Assembly (NCBI GenBank): GCA_001941065.1
Contig: MSHJ01000010.1
Location: forward strand, 124,001-188,000
Direction of reading: 5' to 3'
From: Alistipes sp. Zagget8
GTDB lineage: Bacteria > Bacteroidota > Bacteroidia > Bacteroidales > Rikenellaceae
DNA length: 64,000 bases
Shown: positions 17,763-25,924 of the stretch, one piece after another
How the letters are laid out: each line of letters starts with the position of its first letter
Position numbering within the stretch: position 1 is the stretch's first letter
The notes under the pieces: generated by a model
Told to the model about the DNA's origin: nothing
The model's input: the letters and a program-made list of their open reading frames with translations, nothing else
Databases searched by the model: none
Program-made: the position numbers and the translations under genes

Positions 17763-18809
17763 ATGGCACAGATCAATTTTGGCGGCGTCGAAGAGAACGT
17801 CGTAACCCGCGAAGAGTTCCCCCTGAAAAAAGCCCTCGAAACACTCAAGGACGAAACCATCGCCATCATCGGCTACGGCGTGCAGGGCCCCGGCCAGTCG
17901 CTGAACCTCCGCGACAACGGTTTCAACGTCATCGTCGGCCAGCGCGAAGGCTCCAAGAGCTGGGACAAGGCCGTTGCCGACGGCTGGGTGCCGGGCGAGA
18001 CGCTCTTCGGCATCGAGGAGGCCGCCGAGCGCGGCACGATCATCCAGTATCTGCTGTCCGACGCCGGGCAGATCGCCGTATGGCCCACCATCAAAAAGCA
18101 CCTCACCCCGGGCAAGGCGCTCTATTTCTCCCACGGTTTCGGCATCACCTACAAGGAGCGCACGGGCATCGTGCCCCCGGCCGACGTCGACGTGATCCTC
18201 ATCGCCCCGAAGGGTTCGGGCACGTCGCTGCGCAGGATGTTCCTCCAGGGCCGCGGCCTCAACTCGAGCTATGCGGTATTCCAGGATGCGACGGGCCGCG
18301 CCTTCGAGCGCGTCGTGGCGCTGGGCATCGGCGTCGGCTCGGGCTATCTGTTCGAGACCGATTTCAAGCGCGAGGTCTACTCCGACCTCACGGGGGAGCG
18401 CGGCACGCTGATGGGCGCCATCCAGGGTATCTTCGCCGCCCAGTACGACACGCTGCGGGCCAACGGCCACACCCCCTCGGAGGCTTTCAACGAGACCGTC
18501 GAGGAGTTGACGCAGTCGTTGATGCCGCTCGTCGCCGAGAACGGCATGGACTGGATGTACGCCAACTGTTCGACCACGGCCCAGCGCGGTGCGCTGGATT
18601 GGTGGAAGAAATTCCGCGACGCCACGAAACCCGTCTTCGAGGAGCTTTACAAAGAGGTGGCCGCCGGCAACGAGGCCCAGCGCTCGATCGACCTCAACAG
18701 CAAGCCCGACTACCGCGAAAAGCTCAACGACGAGCTGAAGGAGATGCGCGAAAGCGAAATGTGGCAAACCGGCGCCGTGGTGCGCAAACTGCGCCCCGAA
18801 AACAACTGA
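17763..18809 (+). CDS. ilvC: Ketol-acid reductoisomerase
   Basis: A 348-residue enzyme that isomerises and reduces acetohydroxy acids with NADPH or NADH. The dinucleotide motif reads IAIIGYGVQGPGQSLNLRDNG, then VIVGQREGSKSWDKA, a Bacteroidetes-like form. The C-terminal knotted domain begins at about 190 with acidic metal ligands in YSDLTGERGTLMGA. It is the last gene of the operon, followed by a strong terminator. Confidence 0.96.
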   Translation: MAQINFGGVEENVVTREEFPLKKALETLKDETIAIIGYGVQGPGQSLNLRDNGFNVIVGQREGSKSWDKAVADGWVPGETLFGIEEAAERGTIIQYLLSDAGQIAVWPTIKKHLTPGKALYFSHGFGITYKERTGIVPPADVDVILIAPKGSGTSLRRMFLQGRGLNSSYAVFQDATGRAFERVVALGIGVGSGYLFETDFKREVYSDLTGERGTLMGAIQGIFAAQYDTLRANGHTPSEAFNETVEELTQSLMPLVAENGMDWMYANCSTTAQRGALDWWKKFRDATKPVFEELYKEVAAGNEAQRSIDLNSKPDYREKLNDELKEMRESEMWQTGAVVRKLRPENN

Positions 18810-18823
18810 TACCGATAAAAGGA

Positions 18824-18859
18824 CGAAAAAGCCGCCGGCAGCCACCGACGGCTTTTTCG
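18824..18859 (+). terminator. Terminator of the ilvDBNC operon
   Basis: CGAAAAAGCCG and CGGCTTTTTCG form an 11-bp stem around a 14-nt loop, with further T beyond. It lies 14 bp past the ilvC stop. Confidence 0.9.
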
Positions 18860-18875
18860 TTTTCAGTTTTTTACC

Positions 18876-18883
18876 TATCTTTG
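18876..18883 (+). promoter_or_regulatory. Promoter -7 element before the ROK kinase gene
   Basis: TATCTTTG matches TAnnTTTG and lies about 40 bp before the kinase ATG. No clear -33 TTTG is seen because that position overlaps the ilvC terminator. Confidence 0.6.
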
Positions 18884-18921
18884 TCTCCCGAACAACGTCA
18901 ATCCAAACCAAACTACTCAAT

Positions 18922-20028
18922 ATGTACAGCCATGACAACCGGGTGGTGATCACCCTCGACGCCGGCGGCACGAACCTCGTGTTCGGAGCCATGCAGGCCA
19001 ACCGCTTCATCGTGGAACCCATCACGCTGCCTTCGCACGCCGAAGACCTGGACAAATGTCTGGCAGCCATGGTCGAAGGGTTCCGGGCCGTCATCAGCCG
19101 TCTTTCGGAGAAGCCCGTAGCCATCTCGTTCGCATTCCCCGGTCCGGCCGACTACCCCAACGGCGTCATCGGAGGCTATCTCCCGAACTTCCCGTCGTTC
19201 CGCGACGGCGTGGCGCTGGGGCCGTTCCTCGAGGCGACGTTCGGCATCCCGGTCTTCATCAACAACGACGGCGACCTGTTCGCCTACGGCGAGGCGCTGG
19301 GCGGCGCGCTGCCCGAGGTCAATGCCCGGCTCGAAACGCTGAACAGCCCCAAACGCTACAAGAACTTGGTGGGTTACACCTTCGGCACGGGCTTCGGCAT
19401 GGGTATCGTGGTCGACAACCGGCTCAACCGCGGCGACAACTCGTGCGTCGAGACCTTCTGCCTGCGGCACAAGAAGATGCCCGACATCATCGTCGAGGAC
19501 GGCGTGGCCGTGCGGGCCGTGAAGCGGGTCTACGGCGAGTTGGCGAATGACCCGGACCACGGACTGGAGCCCAAGGACATCTGCGACATCGCCGACGGCA
19601 AACGCCCGGGGAACGTCGAAGCGGCCCGGCAGGCTTTCGCCGAAATGGGCGAAATCGCCGGCGACGCCATGGCCACGGCCGTGACGCTCATCGACGGACT
19701 GATCGTCATCGGCGGCGGCATCACGGCGGCCCGCAAATGGATTATGCCGAGCCTGCTGAAAGAGCTCCGCGCAAAGATGCACACCCTCTCGGGCGAGGAG
19801 CTGAACCGCGTGCAGATGAAGGTCTACGACCTGGACGACGAGGCGGAGTTCCAGGAGTTCGCCAAAGGCAGCATGCAGCCCCTGAAGGTTTACGGCACGG
19901 ACCGCTATGTGGCCTACGACCCACAGAAACGTATCGGCGTCGCGATCTCGAAGCTGGGCGCAAGCCAGGCCATCTCGGTCGGCGCATACGCTTTCGCCCT
20001 GAGCCAGCTGGACGTACAAAACGTATAA
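18922..20028 (+). CDS. ROK-family sugar kinase
   Basis: A 368-residue kinase of the ROK/hexokinase fold. The phosphate loop is LDAGGTNLVFGA near residue 13, the sugar-binding INNDGDLFAYGEA near 113 includes the catalytic aspartate, and GYTFGTGFGMGIVV is the adenosine-side motif. It is longer than most ROK kinases (about 300) owing to an insert at about 170-225. A mannose-6-phosphate isomerase gene follows 6 bp later, so mannose or fructose is a likely substrate by context only. Confidence 0.85.
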   Translation: MYSHDNRVVITLDAGGTNLVFGAMQANRFIVEPITLPSHAEDLDKCLAAMVEGFRAVISRLSEKPVAISFAFPGPADYPNGVIGGYLPNFPSFRDGVALGPFLEATFGIPVFINNDGDLFAYGEALGGALPEVNARLETLNSPKRYKNLVGYTFGTGFGMGIVVDNRLNRGDNSCVETFCLRHKKMPDIIVEDGVAVRAVKRVYGELANDPDHGLEPKDICDIADGKRPGNVEAARQAFAEMGEIAGDAMATAVTLIDGLIVIGGGITAARKWIMPSLLKELRAKMHTLSGEELNRVQMKVYDLDDEAEFQEFAKGSMQPLKVYGTDRYVAYDPQKRIGVAISKLGASQAISVGAYAFALSQLDVQNV

Positions 20029-20034
20029 AACACC

Positions 20035-21000
20035 ATGTATAAGTTTCAACCGATTTTAAAAACGATGCTCTGGGGCGGCGACAAGATAGCCCCTTATAAA
20101 CAGATCGAGACCTCGCAGCAGCAGGTCGGCGAGAGCTGGGAGCTCTCGGGCGTAAAGGGCAACGAATCCGTCGTGGCCGAAGGACCCGAGGCCGGGACCA
20201 CGCTGCCCGAACTGATCGCCCGACACGGGGCGGAGTTGCTGGGAGCGAAGAATTTCGATCGTTTCGGCGAAGAGTTCCCGCTGCTCATCAAGTTCATCGA
20301 CGCCCGGCAGGATCTCTCGATTCAGGTCCACCCCAACGACGAACTGGCCTGGGAGCGCCACCAGTCCAAAGGCAAGACCGAAATGTGGTATGTCGTGGCC
20401 GCCGACAAGGGAGCGCACCTCCGTTCGGGATTCTCGAAGCAGGTGACACCTGCCGAATACGCCGCCAGCGTGGCCGACAACACCATCACCGACATCCTCG
20501 CCGATTACAAGATCCATCCGGGCGACGTCTTCTTCCTGCCCGCAGGCCGTGTGCATTCGATCGGCGCCGGGTCGTTCATCGCCGAAATCCAGCAGACCTC
20601 GGACCTCACCTACCGCATCTACGACTTCAACCGCCGCGATGCCAACGGCAACACCCGCGAACTGCACACCGAACTGGCGAAGGAGGCCATCGACTACACC
20701 GTGCTGCCGGATTACCGCACCCGTTACGAGGCGGTGCAGAACAGCCGTGTGGAGCTGGTTTCATGTCCCTATTTCACCACGTCGATGCTGGACCTGACCT
20801 CCCCCGAGACGTTGGACCTCGCCGACCTCGACTCGTTCGTCGTGGCGATCTGCATCGAGGGCCGCGGCACGATCACCGACGACAGCGGCGAGGCGGTTCC
20901 CGTACATCAGGGCGAAACGGTGCTGATCCCCGCCTCGGCCCGGTCGCTCGCGTTCACGCCCGACGGTGCGATGAAACTGCTGACAAGCTGGATCGCATAG
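20035..21000 (+). CDS. manA: Mannose-6-phosphate isomerase, class I
   Basis: A 321-residue zinc cupin enzyme interconverting mannose-6-phosphate and fructose-6-phosphate. Metal ligands are visible in SIQVHPND (Gln, His), KTEMWYV (Glu) and PAGRVHSIGAG (His). The C-terminal beta domain is short, as in the bacterial class I enzymes of about 310-320 residues. It is coupled to the ROK kinase (6-bp gap), giving a phosphorylation/isomerisation pair for mannose entry into glycolysis. Confidence 0.95.
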   Translation: MYKFQPILKTMLWGGDKIAPYKQIETSQQQVGESWELSGVKGNESVVAEGPEAGTTLPELIARHGAELLGAKNFDRFGEEFPLLIKFIDARQDLSIQVHPNDELAWERHQSKGKTEMWYVVAADKGAHLRSGFSKQVTPAEYAASVADNTITDILADYKIHPGDVFFLPAGRVHSIGAGSFIAEIQQTSDLTYRIYDFNRRDANGNTRELHTELAKEAIDYTVLPDYRTRYEAVQNSRVELVSCPYFTTSMLDLTSPETLDLADLDSFVVAICIEGRGTITDDSGEAVPVHQGETVLIPASARSLAFTPDGAMKLLTSWIA

Positions 21001-21032
21001 CCACACGGCACGATCAAATAACACACACACCC

Positions 21033-21066
21033 AAAGCCTGCCTTTCTTCGGAAAGCGCAGGCTTTT
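21033..21066 (+). terminator. Terminator after manA
   Basis: AAAGCCTGCCTTTC, loop TTCG, GAAAGCGCAGGCTTT forms a stem with one bulge, followed by further T. Confidence 0.88.
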
Positions 21067-21078
21067 TCGTGACTGCGG

Positions 21079-21110
21079 GTTGCAAGTCTGCGTTCTTTTC
21101 TGTAACTTTG
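21079..21110 (+). promoter_or_regulatory. Promoter of the NahK-like kinase operon
   Basis: TAACTTTG (21103-21110) matches TAnnTTTG. GTTG (21079-21082) 20 bp upstream is a -33 box with three of four bases matching. The kinase starts 36 bp downstream. Confidence 0.65.
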
Positions 21111-21145
21111 GGGTTGCAACCAGAACCTAACATCTAAACTACCGT

Positions 21146-22243
21146 ATGAAGGCAGAATTACAGAGAATCGCGTCCCAGTTCGCATTGGAGGGCGCTATCG
21201 CGGCTATCGACTCGCTGGGCGAGGGTTTTATCAACGACACCTTTATCGTCCGCACGGAAGGCGGTGCCCCGGATTACATCCTCCAGCGGAAGAATAAGAA
21301 CATCTTCCCCGACGTTCCGGCCATGATGGAGAACATCCGCAAGGTCACGGATCACATCCGCCGCCGCGTCGTTGCCGAGGGAGGCGATCCGTTGCGCGAA
21401 GTGATGACGATCGTCCCGACCCACGACGGCAAATACTATTCCGTGGATTCGCAGGGCGACTACTGGGCCGTCTCGGTCTTCATCGGCGACACCATTGCCT
21501 ACAACAAGGCGGACTCCCCGGAGCTGGCCCGTAAGGGCGGCGAGGGAATCGGCAAGTTCCAGGCCCAGCTGGCGGATTTCACCGAACCGCTGGCCGAGAC
21601 CATCAAGGGATTCCACAACATCCGCCACCGCTTCGTGCAGTGGGACGAAGCGCTGCGTCGCGACGCCGCAGGCCGTGTGAAGGATTTGAAGGAGGAGATC
21701 GGCTGGATCGAGTCGCGCCGCGGCGAGATGATGGATTTCTGGTCGAAGGTCGAGGACGGCACGATTCCCACGCGGGTGACGCACAACGATACGAAAATCA
21801 ACAACATCCTCTTCAACAAGGAGGGCGAGGTGCTGTGCGCCATCGACCTCGACACGGTGATGAACTCCACGTCGCTGAACGATTTCGGCGACGCCATCCG
21901 CTCCTACACCAACACGGGCGAGGAGGACGACCGCGACCTCACGCGTGTCGGTATGTCGCTCGACATGTTCCGCGCCTACACCGAGGGCTACCTTTCGCAG
22001 CGGGCGAAGCAGCTGACCGCGCCGGAGATCGACAACCTGGCGTTTTCGGCCCGCTACATCACCTTCGAGCAGGTCCTGCGCTTCCTGATGGACTACATCG
22101 ACGGCGACACCTATTATAAAATCAAATACCCCGAGCACAACCTCGTGCGCACGCACGCCCAGTACAAACTGCTGCGCAGCATGGAGGAGCAGTACGGCAC
22201 GATGTGTGAGATCGTGCGGGAGACGGTGGCCAAATACAGCTGA
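21146..22243 (+). CDS. APH-fold kinase, N-acetylhexosamine kinase-like
   Basis: A 365-residue aminoglycoside-phosphotransferase-fold kinase. The catalytic loop is RVTHNDTKINNILF (Asp near residue 215) and the metal aspartate is in CAIDLDTVMN, the pattern seen in NahK-type N-acetylhexosamine 1-kinases and homoserine-kinase-like ThrB2. A phospho-amino-sugar role is favoured by the downstream NagB genes, but glucosamine, GlcNAc or another sugar cannot be told apart. The stop codon is 3 bp before the next gene. Confidence 0.78.
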   Translation: MKAELQRIASQFALEGAIAAIDSLGEGFINDTFIVRTEGGAPDYILQRKNKNIFPDVPAMMENIRKVTDHIRRRVVAEGGDPLREVMTIVPTHDGKYYSVDSQGDYWAVSVFIGDTIAYNKADSPELARKGGEGIGKFQAQLADFTEPLAETIKGFHNIRHRFVQWDEALRRDAAGRVKDLKEEIGWIESRRGEMMDFWSKVEDGTIPTRVTHNDTKINNILFNKEGEVLCAIDLDTVMNSTSLNDFGDAIRSYTNTGEEDDRDLTRVGMSLDMFRAYTEGYLSQRAKQLTAPEIDNLAFSARYITFEQVLRFLMDYIDGDTYYKIKYPEHNLVRTHAQYKLLRSMEEQYGTMCEIVRETVAKYS

Positions 22244-22246
22244 GCC

Positions 22247-22894
22247 ATGGAAATTCGCAAAATATCAGGTATCTCGCCCGACGACCGGGCGGCCGTGGAG
22301 CGGGTCTTCGCGGAGATCAAGCCCCGGCCCGTGGCGTGCTGCAACTGGCCCGGAGAATTCCCCTATGCGCCGGAGGTGTCGTTCCGCATGTTCCACACGG
22401 GCGACTGGCTGATGCTGCGCTTCGACGTGGCGGAGAATTACACGGCGGCGCTCGTCACCGAGGACAACGGACAGGTGTGGACCGACTCCTGCGTGGAGTT
22501 CTTCATTGCGCCCGACGAAGGGCTGTATTACAATTTCGAGACCACCTGCATCGGACGGATGCTCCTCTCGGGACGCAAGTCGCGGACCGAAGACGTGCAG
22601 CCCGCCCCGGCGGAGGTGCTGGCGAGTGTGAAACGCTTCCCGACGTACCCCTTCGGCGAACCTTTCGCCGAACGCGAGGGCGACAACCGCTGGTCGCTGA
22701 CGCTGGCCATTCCCCCGCAGGCGCTTTTCCGCCATGCGCTGACGGACTGGAGCGGCCTCACGGCACGTATGAACCTCTACAAGTGCGGTGACAAGCTCTC
22801 GCACCCCCATTTCCTGTCGTGGAGGCCCATCCAGACGGGAAGCCCCGATTTCCACCGCCCCGAATTTTTCGAGGAGGTGACGTTTGAAAAGTGA
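22247..22894 (+). CDS. CBM9/DOMON-like carbohydrate-binding protein
   Basis: 215 residues with no signal peptide. The SFRMFHTGDWLMLRFDVAEN strand and VWTDSCVEFFIAPDEG are the signature of CBM9-like beta-sandwich domains, common in Bacteroidetes as small stand-alone proteins. The role is unknown; as a cytoplasmic protein next to a sugar kinase it may bind a sugar or sugar phosphate. It starts 3 bp after the kinase. Confidence 0.75.
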   Translation: MEIRKISGISPDDRAAVERVFAEIKPRPVACCNWPGEFPYAPEVSFRMFHTGDWLMLRFDVAENYTAALVTEDNGQVWTDSCVEFFIAPDEGLYYNFETTCIGRMLLSGRKSRTEDVQPAPAEVLASVKRFPTYPFGEPFAEREGDNRWSLTLAIPPQALFRHALTDWSGLTARMNLYKCGDKLSHPHFLSWRPIQTGSPDFHRPEFFEEVTFEK

Positions 22895-22960
22895 GAAATT
22901 AAGTAAACCCGGCCGACAATTCGGTTAAAAACCCGGTCGGCAACCCGGTTGCGTCGCGAC

Positions 22961-22996
22961 AAGCCCCTCCCGAGGGAGGGGTTTGGGGTGGGGTCA
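22961..22996. repeat. GC-rich hairpin repeat with GGGGTGGGG tail
   Basis: AAGCCCCTCCC-GAG-GGAGGGG followed by TTTGGGGTGGGGTC sits in the 192-bp gap between the CBM9-like and NagB-LmbE genes. The shape resembles dispersed intergenic hairpins common in Bacteroidetes genomes. No second copy was noticed in this window. On the plus strand it may also act as a weak terminator. Confidence 0.45.
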
Positions 22997-23086
22997 GACT
23001 TGTAAACGACGCCGCAGGCGGCGACAACGACGGTCTGAAGCGAAACGATAGAAAACAAACAGATAGCATAATTAAAACATCATACC

Positions 23087-25036
23087 ATGAACAACAAGTA
23101 TTCCCTGCCGAAAGATGGTGGATTGATTGCCGAATCGGTCCCCCGCGACATTATCCACCGCTACGAAAAGATCCTCACCCGGGTCTATGAGAACGAATAC
23201 GAAGGCGTGCAGTATGTCGCCGACAACATCGTCAAGGCGATCCGCACGTACAACGAACTGCACTGTTCGAACGAGGTCTACGAGGAGTCGCAACCCTTCG
23301 TGCTGGGCCTCACGACGGGACGCACCCCGCTGGGTCTCTACCGCGAACTGGTGAAACGCCACAACGAGGGGCTCATCAGTTTCCGCAACGTCGCCGTTTA
23401 CAGCCTCGACGAGTTCTACCCGATCAAATCGACCGAGCAGCAGAGCCGCAACTACCGCATCCACGAGGAGTTCCTCAACCACATCGACATCCTGCCCGAG
23501 AACGTGCACATTCCCGACGGCACGATGTCCGAGGACAAGGTTTCGGAGTACTGCGCGTCGTACGACCATTCGGTGCGCCGCATCGACCTGATGATTATCG
23601 GCGTCGGCGAGGACGGACAGATCGGCTTCAACGAACCGGGTTCCTACTCGCGTTCGCGCACACGGCTGGTGCAGCTCACCTACAACACGCGCAAAATCCA
23701 GTCGGGAGCCTTCTTCGGGCTGGAGAACACGCCCAAGATGGCGATTACGATGGGCATCGACACGATCATGAGTGCCGACCGCATCATCCTGATGGCCTGG
23801 GGCGAGGAGAAGGCCCACATCGTGCAGAAGGTCGTCGAGGGAGAGATCACGGGACAGGTTCCCGCCTCGTATCTGCAGGCGCATTCCAACATCGAGGTGG
23901 TGATCGACGAGACCGCCGCGCAGCTGTTGACCCGCGAACAGACGCCGTGGCTGGTAGGCCCCTGCGACTGGACGCCGAAATTCGTCCGCAAGGCCGTGGT
24001 ATGGCTCTGCGGTGTGCTGCAGAAACCCATCCTGAAGCTCACGTACAAGGATTATATCGAGAATTCGCTCGGCGAACTGCTGGAGCAGGGCCGTTCCTTC
24101 GACCAGATCAACATCGACGTTTTCAACGACCTCCAGCACACCATCTCCGGATGGCCGGGCGGCAAGCCCAATGCCGACGACACGACGCGCCCCGTGCCCT
24201 CGTCGCCGTACCCCAAGCGGATTGTCATTTTCTCGCCCCACCCCGACGACGACGTGATCTCGATGGGCGGCACGTTCATCCGCCTCGTCCAGCAGGGTCA
24301 CGACGTACACGTGGCCTATGAGACCTCGGGCAACGTGGCCGTACACGACGACGTGGTGTTGCAGAACATCGACACGGCCCGCGAACTGGGCTTCGGCAAC
24401 CACTACGGCGAGGTCGAAAAGATCATCGCCGGCAAGAAAAAGGGCGAACCCGAACCCCGCGCCCTGCTCGACCTGAAAGGCGCCATCCGCCGGGCCGAAG
24501 CGCGTGCCGCCGTGCGCTCGTTCGGCCTGAACCCCGACACCAACGCCCATTTCCTCAACCTGCCGTTCTACGAGACGGGAGGCATCAAGAAGGGCCAGCT
24601 CACGGAGAAGGACATCGAAATCATCGTCAAGCTGCTGCGCGAGATCAAGCCCCACCAAATCTACGCCGCCGGCGACCTGGCCGACCCCCACGGCACGCAC
24701 CGCACGGCGATGGAGGCCATCCTCGGGGCCCTCGAGGTCGTGAAGGACGACGAGTGGCTGGAGGAGTGCCACCTGTGGCTCTACCGCGGCGCCTGGATGG
24801 AATGGGACCTCGGCATGGTGGACATGGCCGTGCCCCTGTCGCCCGACGAGCTGATCATGAAGCGTCACGCCATCTACCACCACCTCTCGCAGAAGGACAT
24901 CATGCCCTTCCCGGGCAGCGACCCCCGCGAATTCTGGCAGCGGGCCGAGGAGCGCACGCAAAACACGGCGCGGCTCTACGACCGGCTCGGCATGGCCGAA
25001 TATCAGGCCATCGAGGTTTTTGTGAAGATGTTCTAA
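23087..25036 (+). CDS. NagB-like deaminase fused to LmbE/PIG-L deacetylase
   Basis: A 649-residue two-domain protein. Residues 50-320 are NagB-like (TTGRTPLGLYRELV, YSLDEFYPI, GVGEDGQIGFNEPGS). Residues 378-640 are LmbE/PIG-L-like, with the metal motif HPDDD at 385-389 and ADPHGTH near 530. PIG-L domains remove N-acetyl groups from amino sugars, so the fusion could in principle deacetylate and deaminate in sequence. In the NagB half the position of the catalytic His of E. coli NagB (His143) is Gln178, so deaminase activity is uncertain. The fusion is widespread in Bacteroidetes. A canonical nagB lies 18 bp downstream. Confidence 0.88.
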   Translation: MNNKYSLPKDGGLIAESVPRDIIHRYEKILTRVYENEYEGVQYVADNIVKAIRTYNELHCSNEVYEESQPFVLGLTTGRTPLGLYRELVKRHNEGLISFRNVAVYSLDEFYPIKSTEQQSRNYRIHEEFLNHIDILPENVHIPDGTMSEDKVSEYCASYDHSVRRIDLMIIGVGEDGQIGFNEPGSYSRSRTRLVQLTYNTRKIQSGAFFGLENTPKMAITMGIDTIMSADRIILMAWGEEKAHIVQKVVEGEITGQVPASYLQAHSNIEVVIDETAAQLLTREQTPWLVGPCDWTPKFVRKAVVWLCGVLQKPILKLTYKDYIENSLGELLEQGRSFDQINIDVFNDLQHTISGWPGGKPNADDTTRPVPSSPYPKRIVIFSPHPDDDVISMGGTFIRLVQQGHDVHVAYETSGNVAVHDDVVLQNIDTARELGFGNHYGEVEKIIAGKKKGEPEPRALLDLKGAIRRAEARAAVRSFGLNPDTNAHFLNLPFYETGGIKKGQLTEKDIEIIVKLLREIKPHQIYAAGDLADPHGTHRTAMEAILGALEVVKDDEWLEECHLWLYRGAWMEWDLGMVDMAVPLSPDELIMKRHAIYHHLSQKDIMPFPGSDPREFWQRAEERTQNTARLYDRLGMAEYQAIEVFVKMF

Positions 25037-25054
25037 CCTTTAACTTTTATAAGT

Positions 25055-25855
25055 ATGCGTCTAATCATCGAAAATACACCGCAGCAGGTCGCCCAGTGGG
25101 CCGCCAACTGCATCATTCAGCAGATCAAGGCCAAGGAGCAGGTGACCAGGTCGCCGTTCGTGCTGGGCCTCCCGACAGGCTCGACTCCGCTGGAGACCTA
25201 TAAAGAGCTGATCCGCCGCCACAAGACCGGCGAGGTGTCGTTCAAAAACGTCATCACGTTCAACATGGACGAGTATGTGGGGCTCCCCGAGGAGCATCCC
25301 GAGAGCTACCATTCGTTCATGTGGAACAACTTTTTCAAGCACATCGACATCCGGCCCGAGAACGTCAACATCCTCGACGGCAATGCCGGGGACCTGACGA
25401 AGGAGTGCGCCGACTACGAAGCCCGCATCGTCGAGGCCGGGGGCATCGACCTCTTCATGGGCGGCGTCGGCGAGGACGGCCACATCGCTTTCAACGAACC
25501 TTTCTCGTCGCTCAATTCGCGCACGCGCATCAAGACCCTCACGCAGGACACGATCCAGGTCAACGCCCGCTTCTTCGGCGGCGACGTGTCGCTCGTTCCG
25601 AAGACCGCGCTGACGGTCGGCGTGGGCACGGTGCTGTCGTCGAAGAAAGTGCTGATCCTCGCCACGGGGCATAAGAAAGCCCGTGCGGTGCGCCACGGCG
25701 TCGAAGGTTCCTACAACCACCAGTGGACCATCTCGGCCCTGCAGGTGCATCCCAACGGCATCCTCGTGTGCGACGACCCGGCCGCCGAGGAGCTGCGCGT
25801 GGCCACCTACCGTTATTTCAAGGACATCGAGCGGGAGAACCTGATCTCGAAATAG
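25055..25855 (+). CDS. nagB: Glucosamine-6-phosphate deaminase
   Basis: 266 residues, the same length as E. coli NagB. It converts glucosamine-6-phosphate to fructose-6-phosphate and ammonia. The motifs [25 protein letters not shown] (Asp72 region) and [16 protein letters not shown] with the catalytic His143 intact are present. It is the last gene of the amino-sugar cluster, followed by a bidirectional terminator. It likely supplies the activity that may be missing from the upstream fusion. Confidence 0.96.
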   Translation: MRLIIENTPQQVAQWAANCIIQQIKAKEQVTRSPFVLGLPTGSTPLETYKELIRRHKTGEVSFKNVITFNMDEYVGLPEEHPESYHSFMWNNFFKHIDIRPENVNILDGNAGDLTKECADYEARIVEAGGIDLFMGGVGEDGHIAFNEPFSSLNSRTRIKTLTQDTIQVNARFFGGDVSLVPKTALTVGVGTVLSSKKVLILATGHKKARAVRHGVEGSYNHQWTISALQVHPNGILVCDDPAAEELRVATYRYFKDIERENLISK

Positions 25856-25872
25856 GGACATCCCCGGATACG

Positions 25873-25907
25873 AAAAATCCCGCACTCTCCGAAGAGTGCG
25901 GGATTTT
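25873..25907. terminator. Bidirectional terminator, nagB / rhamnoside operon
   Basis: AAAAATCCCGCACTCT, short loop, AGAGTGCGGGATTTT is a near-perfect 15-bp stem with A/T tracts on both sides. It lies between convergent genes. Confidence 0.92.
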
Positions 25908-25924
25908 CGTTTGCAGGCAGGCCC

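Noticed and set aside
22961..22996. CRISPR or transposon end
   Set aside because: It is a single hairpin without direct repeats, spacers or a transposase gene nearby.
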